DNA from: Undibacterium sp. 5I1
GTDB lineage: Bacteria > Pseudomonadota > Gammaproteobacteria > Burkholderiales > Burkholderiaceae_D
Direction: 5' to 3'
NCBI RefSeq assembly: GCF_034314085.1
Contig: NZ_JAVIWI010000001.1
Span: 4,030,001-4,094,000, forward strand
Length of the DNA stretch: 64,000 nt
A model generated the notes under the pieces. That model ran no database searches. It worked only from the letters and a program-made list of their open reading frames with translations, and was not told the origin of the DNA. This document shows, piece after piece, positions 47,467 to 55,380 of this stretch (position 1 is the first letter of the stretch; every line of letters starts with the position of its first letter). Made by a program: the position numbers and the translations under genes.

Positions 47467-49794
47467 ATGACTAATTCAGAACCTGTGGAGTGGAAAAAAA
47501 CAGCGTGCATTATTTGTGCGCTCAATTGCGGTCTTGAAGTCCAAACCGAGGGGCCAAGGATTATTCGTATTCGTGCCGATAAGATGCATCCAGTCTCGCA
47601 AGGCTATTTATGCGAAAAGGCGCAGCGTATGGATTATTACCAGAATGGCGCCGACCGCATATCTTCGCCTATGCGCAGAAGTGCCGACGGTAGTTACGAG
47701 GCGATTGACTGGGACACTGCGATCCGTGAGATCGCAGAAAAATTTACCGAGATTAAACGCAAGCATGGTGGTGAAAGTATTTTGTATTACGGAGGCGGTG
47801 GTCAGGGCAATCATCTGGGCGGCATTTATGCAGATAGCACGATTAAGGCATTGGGTATTGAATATCGTTCTAACGCCTTAGCACAAGAAAAAACTGGCGA
47901 GGGTTGGGTGCAGGGCAAGATGATGGGGTCTGGCGTGCATTGTGATTTTGAGCATGCTGAAGTGGCAGTTTTTCTGGGGAAAAATCCTTGGCAGTCGCAC
48001 GGCTTTGCAAGAGCGCGTGTGATTTTGCGAGATATGCAGAAAGATCCAAACCGCAGCATTATTGTGATTGATCCCCGTAAAACCGAAACCTCAGAAATGG
48101 CGGATTATCACCTCGCAGTCAAACCAGGTACAGACGCCTGGTGCTTGATGGCGATGGCAGCAATCATCGTGCAAGATAATTTGGCTCCGATGGAGTGGCA
48201 TGCAGAACATACCACTGGCTATGACAAGATCGCCGCCGAATTACGTAAAATTTCTATACCTAAATATGCTCAAATTTGTGGTGTTGATGAGGATTTGATA
48301 CGCGGCGCGACCCGCCGCATCGTCCATGCAAAAAGTGTCTCGATGTTAGAAGATCTTGGCGTACAGATGAATATGCATTCCACGCTGAACAGCTATCTAA
48401 ATCGTCTAGTGTGGTTATTAACGGGTAATTACGGGCGCCAAGGTGCCAATAACGCTTTCGTCCCTTTACTGGGCTTATCTATGTCTGGTCGGGATCAAAG
48501 CAAAAAAACAAAAAATCCAAAAACAACGCCACAAGCTATACCTGCCAAGCCCAGAGTTGGTCGCACCAGCCCTGTAACCGGATTCAAAGTGATCATGGGT
48601 TTAATCCCTTGTAATGTGATCCCTGAAGAAATTCTTACGGATCATCCAAAACGCTTCCGGGCGATGCTGATCGAAAGCGCCAACCCGGTTCATTCCTTAG
48701 CAGATAGTCAAAAAATGCGCGAAGCTTTACGCGCTTTAGAGTTGAGTGTCGTACTAGATGTGGCGATGACAGAAACTGCGTTGCAGGCAGACTACGTACT
48801 TCCAGCGTCTAGTATTTTTGAAAAAGCGGAGGCGACTTTCTTTAATTTAGAAGTGCCAAAAAATGCCTTTCACTTACGCCATCCCTTGTTTGCGCCGCGT
48901 GAGGGTACTCTGTCAGAAGCAGAAATCCATGCTCGTCTGGTCGAGGCACTGGGAGCGGTCGGACCTGCACAATACGGCTTGTTACGCAAGGCTGCTAAGT
49001 TAGGTTTGCTGCCTTACGCTCTTGCTTTTGCATGGAAATCTATGCGCGATAAGCGGGTAGCCCGGAATGCGCCTGTCGTGCTTTATCGCACCTTGGGTGA
49101 ACAAATGACAAAGGCAACGGCACCTGCCGCAGCTTTATGGGGGATCTGTCAGATGTATATCCGTCAGCAGCCGCAGGCCGCCGCTGACGCAGGTTTCAGC
49201 GGACATCCAGTGTTGGCGGCTAACCGATTATTCAAAGCGATCGTCAATAGTCCATCGGGCGTGATCTACGCCAACGCAGAATATAAACATAGCTGGCAAG
49301 CGGTACGACTACCGGATCATCGTATCAATTTATGGATACCTGAGCTATTACCTGAAATCGAAAAGCTTAGCAAAGGTGGTCCTGCTGTTGACATGCAATA
49401 TCCTTTCATACTCTCCGCTGGCGAACGTCGTACCGAGACCTCCAACACCACATTCAGAGATAGCAGCTGGCATAAGAAAGGCAGCTTTGGAACTTTGCGG
49501 ATTAGTCCTCAAGATGCTGCTGACTTAGGTTGTCAGCCGGGTGATTGGGTGCGGGTAACGACACGTCGCGGCAGCGCCGATGCAGAGATCGAATTATCAG
49601 AGGGACTGCAATCCGGCCATGTTTCTCTACCTAACGGACTAGGTTTAGATTATCGCCGCGCCGATGGCGTGGTCGAACGCAAAGGCGTATCGCTCAATGA
49701 ATTAACCGGCGTGATGGAGCGCGATCCAATTGCCGGAACACCTTGGCATAAACGTGTAGCGGCAAGAGTAGAACGTATTCCTGTACCGGTCTGA
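47467..49794 (+). CDS. Molybdopterin-dependent oxidoreductase with N-terminal [4Fe-4S] cluster
   Basis: 775 aa of the DMSO reductase family. The N-terminal cysteines C14, C17, C21 and C49 match the C-x2-C-x3-C-x27-C iron-sulfur motif. The molybdopterin-binding regions follow, including YGGGGQGNH, the GKNPWQSHGFAR stretch and IVIDPRKTETSEMADYHLAVKPGTDAW. The C-terminal dinucleotide domain (ILSAGERRTETSNT ... VRVTTRRGSADAEIEL) is present. In the position where formate dehydrogenases have Sec/Cys and DMSO reductase has Ser I see Ala-Gln-Glu-Lys-Thr (about 139-143), with no cysteine. Substrate unknown. Followed by its own ferredoxin reductase and ferredoxin. Confidence 0.88.
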   Translation: MTNSEPVEWKKTACIICALNCGLEVQTEGPRIIRIRADKMHPVSQGYLCEKAQRMDYYQNGADRISSPMRRSADGSYEAIDWDTAIREIAEKFTEIKRKHGGESILYYGGGGQGNHLGGIYADSTIKALGIEYRSNALAQEKTGEGWVQGKMMGSGVHCDFEHAEVAVFLGKNPWQSHGFARARVILRDMQKDPNRSIIVIDPRKTETSEMADYHLAVKPGTDAWCLMAMAAIIVQDNLAPMEWHAEHTTGYDKIAAELRKISIPKYAQICGVDEDLIRGATRRIVHAKSVSMLEDLGVQMNMHSTLNSYLNRLVWLLTGNYGRQGANNAFVPLLGLSMSGRDQSKKTKNPKTTPQAIPAKPRVGRTSPVTGFKVIMGLIPCNVIPEEILTDHPKRFRAMLIESANPVHSLADSQKMREALRALELSVVLDVAMTETALQADYVLPASSIFEKAEATFFNLEVPKNAFHLRHPLFAPREGTLSEAEIHARLVEALGAVGPAQYGLLRKAAKLGLLPYALAFAWKSMRDKRVARNAPVVLYRTLGEQMTKATAPAAALWGICQMYIRQQPQAAADAGFSGHPVLAANRLFKAIVNSPSGVIYANAEYKHSWQAVRLPDHRINLWIPELLPEIEKLSKGGPAVDMQYPFILSAGERRTETSNTTFRDSSWHKKGSFGTLRISPQDAADLGCQPGDWVRVTTRRGSADAEIELSEGLQSGHVSLPNGLGLDYRRADGVVERKGVSLNELTGVMERDPIAGTPWHKRVAARVERIPVPV

Positions 49795-49850
49795 TTGATC
49801 AGCGGATGAGCATGATGCGACGCTAATTTAAAAGACATGAGTATAAACAT

Positions 49851-49866
49851 GATCATTATCGTTACC
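49851..49866 (+). promoter_or_regulatory. Candidate TetR operator 2
   Basis: GATCATTATCGTTACC agrees with the reverse complement of operator 1 at 12 of 16 positions and lies 28 bp before the reductase start codon. It suggests that the reductase-ferredoxin pair has a promoter of its own under the same repressor. Confidence 0.5.
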
Positions 49867-49893
49867 GCCATATCTTAAGAATGAAAGCAAACA

Positions 49894-50682
49894 ATGAGTT
49901 CAACTAATAGCCCAGCATTACTTCGAGAAACCGTGCTCAATGTGCATCACTGGAACGACACATTATTTAGTTTTACCACCACGCGTAACGCTGCCTTACG
50001 CTTTCAGTCCGGACAGTTTTTGATGATCGGTCTGGAAATCGAAGGGCGACCGCTATTGCGTGCATACAGTATTGCAAGTCCGCATTATGAAGAGCATCTG
50101 GAGTTTTATAGCATCAAAGTACCTGATGGTCCTTTGACCTCTCAACTACAACATCTAAGCGTAGGCAGTACTTTGCTGGTCGGTAGAAAGCCGACTGGCA
50201 CACTGATCAAAGATAATTTACGACCTGGTAGAAATCTTTATTTGTTATGTACCGGAACAGGATTGGCACCTTTCATGAGTATCGTACAAGACCCTGATTA
50301 CTACGAGGCCTTTGAACATATTGTATTGGTGCATGGCGTACGCTATATCAGCGAACTTGGTTATAGCAATTACCTCAAACAAGAGTTACCTCGCCATGAA
50401 TATCTTGGTGATCTGGTTACCGATCAATTTCGTTACTTTCCTAGCGTGACGCGTGAACCATTTACTCAGCAAGGTCGCATTACGGATTTGCTAGAGGCTG
50501 GCGTGATAGAGCGTGAACTGGGCTTACCAGCTTTAAACGCCGAGCATGACCGAGTCATGGTCTGTGGCAATCCAGAAGTCCTAGTCGACTTGGTGGCGAT
50601 ATTGCATCGTCGTGGTTTTGACGAGGGGTCGATGCAACATCAAGGTAGCTATGTCATCGAACGCGCCTTTGTCGAGAAATGA
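49894..50682 (+). CDS. Ferredoxin-NADP reductase
   Basis: 262-aa FNR/Fpr-type flavoprotein that moves electrons between NADP(H) and ferredoxin. FAD-binding RAYSIASPHYEEHLEFYSIKV (RxYS motif) and LLCTGTGLAPFMSIV (nucleotide-binding GTGxxP) are clear, with VMVCGNPEVLVDL and the C-terminal YVIERAFVEK. It lies between the molybdoenzyme and the 7Fe ferredoxin, which suggests one electron-transfer chain. Confidence 0.93.
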   Translation: MSSTNSPALLRETVLNVHHWNDTLFSFTTTRNAALRFQSGQFLMIGLEIEGRPLLRAYSIASPHYEEHLEFYSIKVPDGPLTSQLQHLSVGSTLLVGRKPTGTLIKDNLRPGRNLYLLCTGTGLAPFMSIVQDPDYYEAFEHIVLVHGVRYISELGYSNYLKQELPRHEYLGDLVTDQFRYFPSVTREPFTQQGRITDLLEAGVIERELGLPALNAEHDRVMVCGNPEVLVDLVAILHRRGFDEGSMQHQGSYVIERAFVEK

Positions 50683-50701
50683 AGATCAAGGGGAACTTAC
50701 T

Positions 50702-51040
50702 ATGACATTCGTCGTTACCGAATCTTGCATCCTTTGTAAATACACTGATTGCGTACAAGTGTGTCCTGTCGATTGCTTTATCGAGGGGCCCAATTTTTTA
50801 GCTATCGATCCCAACGGATGCATAGACTGCGCCGTGTGCGTGTCAGAATGTCCTGTTGAAGCAATCTTTGCCGATACCGATCTGCCATCGGGACAACAAC
50901 ATTTTTTAAGCATCAATGCAGAGCTCGCCAGTAGCGGCAAGTGGCCAGTGATTAGTCAGAAAAAATCACCACTACCTGAGCACGAAAAATTCAAGACGAT
51001 CAAAGATAAAATTAGCTTACTAGATCGCAACGGTGTTTGA
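50702..51040 (+). CDS. fdxA: 7Fe ferredoxin FdxA ([3Fe-4S][4Fe-4S])
   Basis: 112 aa starting MTFVVTESCILCKYTDCVQVCPVDCF, then CIDCAVCVSECPVEAIF: the cysteine pattern of Azotobacter-type FdI ferredoxin. ATG 50702 has AAGGGGA upstream; the frame is open upstream within the reductase gene, but the conserved start is MTFVV. Likely the electron carrier between the reductase and the molybdoenzyme, or possibly to the radical SAM enzyme coded convergently next to it. Confidence 0.95.
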   Translation: MTFVVTESCILCKYTDCVQVCPVDCFIEGPNFLAIDPNGCIDCAVCVSECPVEAIFADTDLPSGQQHFLSINAELASSGKWPVISQKKSPLPEHEKFKTIKDKISLLDRNGV

Positions 51041-51093
51041 CCTGCAAGGAGATAAAGCAAAAATCCGTTACCAATACCTAATCCAAACAACAA

Positions 51094-52560
51094 TCAATTA
51101 CTTGGAACATGGGCTAATACAGGTATCGTCACTCTCCGGCGACCAGTGAACGAGCTCTCGATTTCTCCCCGGATTTGCTCTAGCAGTTTTGCTTTGTCAT
51201 CGCGATAAAAAATATTAAATGATTCAAAGGGGATCATGCGTCCATCTGATTGGACCATATGAACACAAGATTTCTTGAGCGCGCGAATATCAAGCGATTG
51301 TGCGTCCATGAATTGGACGATCAGGATACGAAAAACATTCTCGTAAGTGAGTGCGACAGGCGCGTCTATCTTAGGAAGGCAGCACATCAATTCGGATAGA
51401 CAATTCGCCGAGGACTCAGGTGAATGATTGGTAGAGAATAATTTGAATAAGTGCATCTTCAAGTTTTCATCACGCTCAAACACGATAGTACTTTTTTCTC
51501 CAGCTAACACCGTTTCTGTATCTAGATAACGGGTTAATGGGATTGCCTCGTTGCCTAACTTTAAAGCATATGCCATTGCCAGTGTGTCAGGGTTACACGG
51601 CACTGGTAAGACATCTTCTTTGGAGAAGAGACCAGATTGCTCAGCTATTTTTTGCCGTATTTCGGATACAGTCAGCCTGTTACATTTAGCATCATAGTTA
51701 TCAACCCGACCGGCGTCCTGAATGGGCTGAAGTGTCACGCCACGGATGCAAGGCTGTTTGATCGCGTATTGAATGATGTCACCAATCTCATCGTCGTTGA
51801 GACCTTTCTTCAATGTCACGACTAAAGTTGTTGAGATATTCGCCGCATTCAGATGATCAATGGCATCGCGCCGGATGCGGGTGAGATCTGCTCCGCGTAA
51901 GGCTTTTAACGCTTCAGGCCTGAACGAATCAAACTGTAAATAAATTTCTATCCCTGGTGCATAGCTGGCGAGCCGCTCGACAAATGCTTTATCTTGTGCG
52001 ATACGGATGCCGTTGGTGTTGACCATTACATGTTTGATAGGACGTTTCTTTGCCTCATCAAGTATCGTGAAAAAATCTGGATGTAAAGTTGGCTCACCAC
52101 CGGAGAACTGCACCACATCGGGTTCGCCTTCGTTTTTGACTACCGCATCCAGCATTTTGATGACAGTTTCTAAGGATTTATGCGTGGTTCGATGGGTCCC
52201 GGATTCTGCATAACAGACGGGGCAATTCAAGTTGCAGTTATCGGTAATCTCCAGAACAGTCAGACAGGAATGTTGCATATGATCAGGACATAGACCGCAA
52301 TCGTAAGGACAGCCGTAATGCATCTTGGTGGAGAAATTGACGGGCATTTCGGGTGGTTTAACATAGACCTCACGGCAGAGTTTGTAATACTCAATATCGT
52401 TGGAGATCAATACTCGCTCAGTGCCATGCACAGGACACCATTTATCCATAAAGACATTGTCGTCCTTAAAGATAATTTTTGCTTCTACTGTGCGTAAGCA
52501 AGTGGTGCAAACCGATTGAGTCGTATCGTAAAACAGATAAGGTCGGGTTTTGCGTGTCAT
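51094..52560 (-). CDS. Radical SAM protein of the tetraether lipid synthase (Tes/MJ0619) type
   Basis: 488 aa. An N-terminal zinc/rubredoxin-like part (C18-x2-C21, C42), then HYGCPYDCGLCPDHMQHSC with C84, C88, C91 and H94, then the radical SAM cluster motif CNLNCPVC (C109, C113, C116), and SAM-binding QFSGGEPTLHPDF. The combination GCPYDCGLCPxH before the radical SAM motif is the mark of the archaeal GDGT synthase Tes and of the bacterial membrane-spanning lipid synthases. Those enzymes join two lipid chains by a C-C bond. Here the substrate is unknown. The start overlaps the lipoprotein stop (ATGA). Confidence 0.8.
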   Translation of the reverse strand: MTRKTRPYLFYDTTQSVCTTCLRTVEAKIIFKDDNVFMDKWCPVHGTERVLISNDIEYYKLCREVYVKPPEMPVNFSTKMHYGCPYDCGLCPDHMQHSCLTVLEITDNCNLNCPVCYAESGTHRTTHKSLETVIKMLDAVVKNEGEPDVVQFSGGEPTLHPDFFTILDEAKKRPIKHVMVNTNGIRIAQDKAFVERLASYAPGIEIYLQFDSFRPEALKALRGADLTRIRRDAIDHLNAANISTTLVVTLKKGLNDDEIGDIIQYAIKQPCIRGVTLQPIQDAGRVDNYDAKCNRLTVSEIRQKIAEQSGLFSKEDVLPVPCNPDTLAMAYALKLGNEAIPLTRYLDTETVLAGEKSTIVFERDENLKMHLFKLFSTNHSPESSANCLSELMCCLPKIDAPVALTYENVFRILIVQFMDAQSLDIRALKKSCVHMVQSDGRMIPFESFNIFYRDDKAKLLEQIRGEIESSFTGRRRVTIPVLAHVPSN

Positions 52561-53399
52561 GGTTTGTTGGTAGGTTGGGGTGGTGCTGGATATTGTTTTT
52601 CTGAATCGAGCACAATTTGGCGCAGATGGACCGCCTGAGTTTGCGCTTTTGCCAGGTCTTCCGAAGCTAATACTGGTTGTGAATCTATAGCCATTTTTTT
52701 TGCGTTCGCGCTGTCTTCCGGGATCAGCAATATCCAGGACATCAGATCAATTTTCGCTTGCAAGGGTGCAGACTTCGACGTTGGGAAAGTAGATTTAATT
52801 ACGTAGATATTCGGGTATCTGCAGTGAATAATGCTACGAGCCAGCCACAGGTTTGCCTGATCAAAATCTTTCGCAACAAGGAGTCCCTCCCGATAGACTT
52901 TGCTAATGTCAAAAGCCGGAGTATTTCCGCTGCGACCGTCGTTGGTTTCGGAAACCGCACAAGCGCGGCTTGCAGACAATTTCAAAAGACGAATGCCTCG
53001 CTCAGTTTGCCGGGGCAATTGATCCGTTGTCAGTGCTTTCCAATGATAGCTATCTCGTCCTGCGAGCAGTAGCCAGCCCAAACTATATTCTGCCAAGGGA
53101 TATTGCTTTTCCACTGCCTGCTCTAGCAGCTGAATCCCTGCTGGAATGTCCTGAGGAAGTGCTTGCGAACCTGAGATATATTCAAGACCAAGCCGGGTGA
53201 TCGCAAAAAGATCTCCTTTAGCCGCATTCACTTTGTATCCATCTACGGTCTTCTTCTGCTGATCGGCATACTTTTGCATGGCTTCTTTTTGTCTGGCGCT
53301 TTCGATGATGGCAGACGTAATACAACCTGTGCCGCCGATCAGACTCACGCAAATGATCAGTGCGCCGATACGAGCATGTTTATGCTTGAGTAATCGCAT
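52557..53399 (-). CDS. Lipoprotein with Sel1/TPR-like repeats
   Basis: 280 aa from ATG 53399, which lies inside the end of the Lgt-like gene (20-bp overlap). A signal with lipobox GGTGC precedes an alpha-helical region resembling Sel1 repeats (AAKGDLFAITRLGLEYISGSQALPQDIPAGIQLLEQAVEKQYPLAEYSLGWLLLAG) and a second stretch (FDISKVYREGLLVAKDFDQANLWLARS). A probable scaffold or adaptor at the membrane; precise role unknown. Third of four overlapping genes. Confidence 0.75.
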   Translation of the reverse strand: MRLLKHKHARIGALIICVSLIGGTGCITSAIIESARQKEAMQKYADQQKKTVDGYKVNAAKGDLFAITRLGLEYISGSQALPQDIPAGIQLLEQAVEKQYPLAEYSLGWLLLAGRDSYHWKALTTDQLPRQTERGIRLLKLSASRACAVSETNDGRSGNTPAFDISKVYREGLLVAKDFDQANLWLARSIIHCRYPNIYVIKSTFPTSKSAPLQAKIDLMSWILLIPEDSANAKKMAIDSQPVLASEDLAKAQTQAVHLRQIVLDSEKQYPAPPQPTNKP

Positions 53400-54147
53400 A
53401 AGACTCCAATGATTTCGATTGTTTGACAACTATAGGAAGGTAGAAAAAAATTGCGATCAGACAGACGCATTGGATACCACTCAGCCCAAATCCATAGTCA
53501 TACGGTACAGGCTTGATTGCATCAATCATCAAGCGCCATAACAGATATGCCGAGAGGTAATATTTAAACAGCAATCCTGGCTTATGCGTCCATCTTTTTC
53601 GATTGAATAGTAAGACGCCGCCAGCGATTGCAGCAAACAGAATATCGTAAAGCTGTGTTGGATGACGACTGATGCCATCGCCAAAATCAATTCCCCAAGG
53701 CAGTCCTGTCGGATTACCATAGGTGCCGTCATTGAGTCCCGCCAGAAAACAACCTAAGCGCCCCACAATCGTACCAACCACCAGCGGTAAAACAAATTGA
53801 TCTCCAGTAGATTGCCGCAGTCCTTGAAGTTTTTTTGCGATTTCGATTCCGATCAAACCGCCGAGTAGACCGCCAACGATCGATTGTCCTGACATCCAGA
53901 CGTTCATGTCCAACGCAGATTGCGACCACAAATGCGGGAACTCCAGCCAGAACACTAGCTTATTCCCGATTGCAGCACCAAGAATACAAGCGATCATCAC
54001 CGCATATGACCCCGGCTGTAGCATGCTACCCAGCCTGTGTTGCCGTCGCTGTTGACGATACAACTGCATACCTATCGCAATCGCGATCCATTCAAAAAAC
54101 AAATGCACGAGATGAGCAGTCTCGCTGGAAAGTACGATGAATTTCAT
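53380..54147 (-). CDS. Lgt-like membrane protein lacking Lgt signature residues
   Basis: 255 aa, about seven membrane spans, resembling prolipoprotein diacylglyceryl transferase Lgt in layout and in GRLGCFLAGLNDG...RHPTQLYDI (129-169). It departs where Lgt is invariant: the signature GRxGNFxNxE reads GRLGCFLAGL, and the region that holds the catalytic histidine (SFHGG in Lgt) reads SIVGG (about 89-93). It is probably not a standard lipoprotein maturation enzyme and may act on glycerophospholipid in another way. It overlaps its neighbours on both sides. Confidence 0.8.
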   Translation of the reverse strand: MKFIVLSSETAHLVHLFFEWIAIAIGMQLYRQQRRQHRLGSMLQPGSYAVMIACILGAAIGNKLVFWLEFPHLWSQSALDMNVWMSGQSIVGGLLGGLIGIEIAKKLQGLRQSTGDQFVLPLVVGTIVGRLGCFLAGLNDGTYGNPTGLPWGIDFGDGISRHPTQLYDILFAAIAGGVLLFNRKRWTHKPGLLFKYYLSAYLLWRLMIDAIKPVPYDYGFGLSGIQCVCLIAIFFYLPIVVKQSKSLESYAITQA

Positions 54148-54389
54148 TCCGCAGAGGGAGTGCTATCTGTTGCAGCTTTTTTTACACTATTCCATAGATT
54201 GCGAATTATCGCACCGCAGCCAACGCAAATAGCAATACCAAGTACACCAAGAATAAAAACAACAAAACGATCACCAAGAACCGCGCCAGTTGAAAAGGTC
54301 ATACCCACACCGAATAGGCCGCAGATCCCAAAACCGACCATTGGTATGAGGCAAAATAAAATACCTAAAATTTTTAGTGTGGTTTTCAT
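54144..54389 (-). CDS. Small membrane protein, first gene of the radical SAM operon
   Basis: 81 aa from ATG 54389 (the frame is open to 54434, but MKTTLKILGILFCLIPMVG is a natural start). Two hydrophobic segments (ILGILFCLIPMVGFGICGLF and FVVFILGVLGIAICVGCGAII) and a polar tail. The stop overlaps the Lgt-like start (ATGA). No family recognised. Confidence 0.7.
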   Translation of the reverse strand: MKTTLKILGILFCLIPMVGFGICGLFGVGMTFSTGAVLGDRFVVFILGVLGIAICVGCGAIIRNLWNSVKKAATDSTPSAE

Positions 54390-54555
54390 GCGGTATTTTT
54401 TAGAAATAGTGAGAGTACGATTTGAACGATGCATTTTTAGGCATGCTTTTACATATTAGCAAACTAAAAGAACGATCTTATATTTAGTAAAAAAAGAGCT
54501 ATAAAACTGGTGAGAAATCAGAGGCTGTTTTTTAAGTTCTGCAACCGTATTGAAA

Positions 54556-54636
54556 ATACTCCACTAGAGTAAATATTAGTTTTCCATATATTTATTGGTA
54601 TTTTTAATGTGTTTAATTATAAAAATAGGGGAGTAT
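54556..54636 (+). repeat. Family A miniature inverted-repeat element, copy 6 (diverged)
   Basis: 81 bp: ATACTCC at the left, GGGGAGTAT at the right after an A-rich arm. The core has drifted (TTTTCCATATATTTATTGGTA). It lies in the 990-bp gap between the radical SAM operon and the catabolic operon. Confidence 0.7.
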
Positions 54637-54721
54637 ATTTTTTCCAGATGCTGACTTGGTTTTTTAACGTAATTTCTGCTAAGTATTTCATTGCTAAAAC
54701 CTCTTCTCATTTACATTTAAG

Positions 54722-54830
54722 ATCGACGCAAAATCGTCCCTGCAAGGCGTAGTGACGAAAACAGTACTTTAGCTTCTTACTTAGGTCGAACGGGGTTGCT
54801 ACGCAGCTGTAGCAGTTTTGCGTAAGTCTT
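54722..54830 (-). repeat. Family B repeat, diverged copy
   Basis: About 109 bp. On the minus strand it begins AAGACTTACGCAAAACTGC and contains GCTGCGTAGC; the far end has decayed (GACGCAAAATCG). Compared with the copy at 55257 it is inverted. Confidence 0.55.
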
Positions 54831-55256
54831 GACTTGAAGTAGTGTTACCAATATTCACCCCCGGTATACGCTGATCAGCAGCTAGAGATTATTACTCTCT
54901 ATGCCCTAGTAACTATTTGAGCAAAAAAAAACCACATCTTATCTTTGCGTTAGTCGTCTTGGTTCTGCCTTAAATGACTTAATCAAATTTCCGACTTGCT
55001 TAGTTTCTCACAGCTACTGCTTCATAATTAAGTTCTCTCTCATAGCTAGCCAATTGATTTTGCGGGTGAATACATACAGATATTGCACTACCCGCTTCAG
55101 GGTATTTCGATGCCATAAATGCATGTATTGAAAATCCCAATATCTCCAATCGATAGAAACTGTTTTACCGAATCCTCCGGACTTCGTACTCTTCATCCAC
55201 CACACAGTCATACAAAAACCTTCACAAGTAAGGTCGGACGAGGTGGATAAAAACAA

Positions 55257-55357
55257 GGGACTTACGCAAAACTGCTCTAGCTGCGTTGCAGCGACTAGCC
55301 GTACCAAAGTACTGTCGTCGTCGCTACGCCTTGCTGGGACAATTTTGCGTCAGTCCT
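55257..55357 (+). repeat. Family B repeat immediately before the catabolic operon
   Basis: About 101 bp from GGGACTTACGCAAAACTGC to TTTTGCGTCAGTCCT with CTGCGTTGCAGCG near the left. It ends 23 bp before the DUF1302 start codon, so it occupies the space where a promoter or leader of the operon would be expected. Confidence 0.65.
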
Positions 55358-55380
55358 AAAATATAAAATCGGAGACAGCA

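Noticed and set aside
55014..55307. Minus-strand frame of 97 codons before the catabolic operon
   Set aside because: It runs into the family B repeat, has no recognisable domain and lacks a good start. It may be a decayed fragment but I cannot support a gene.
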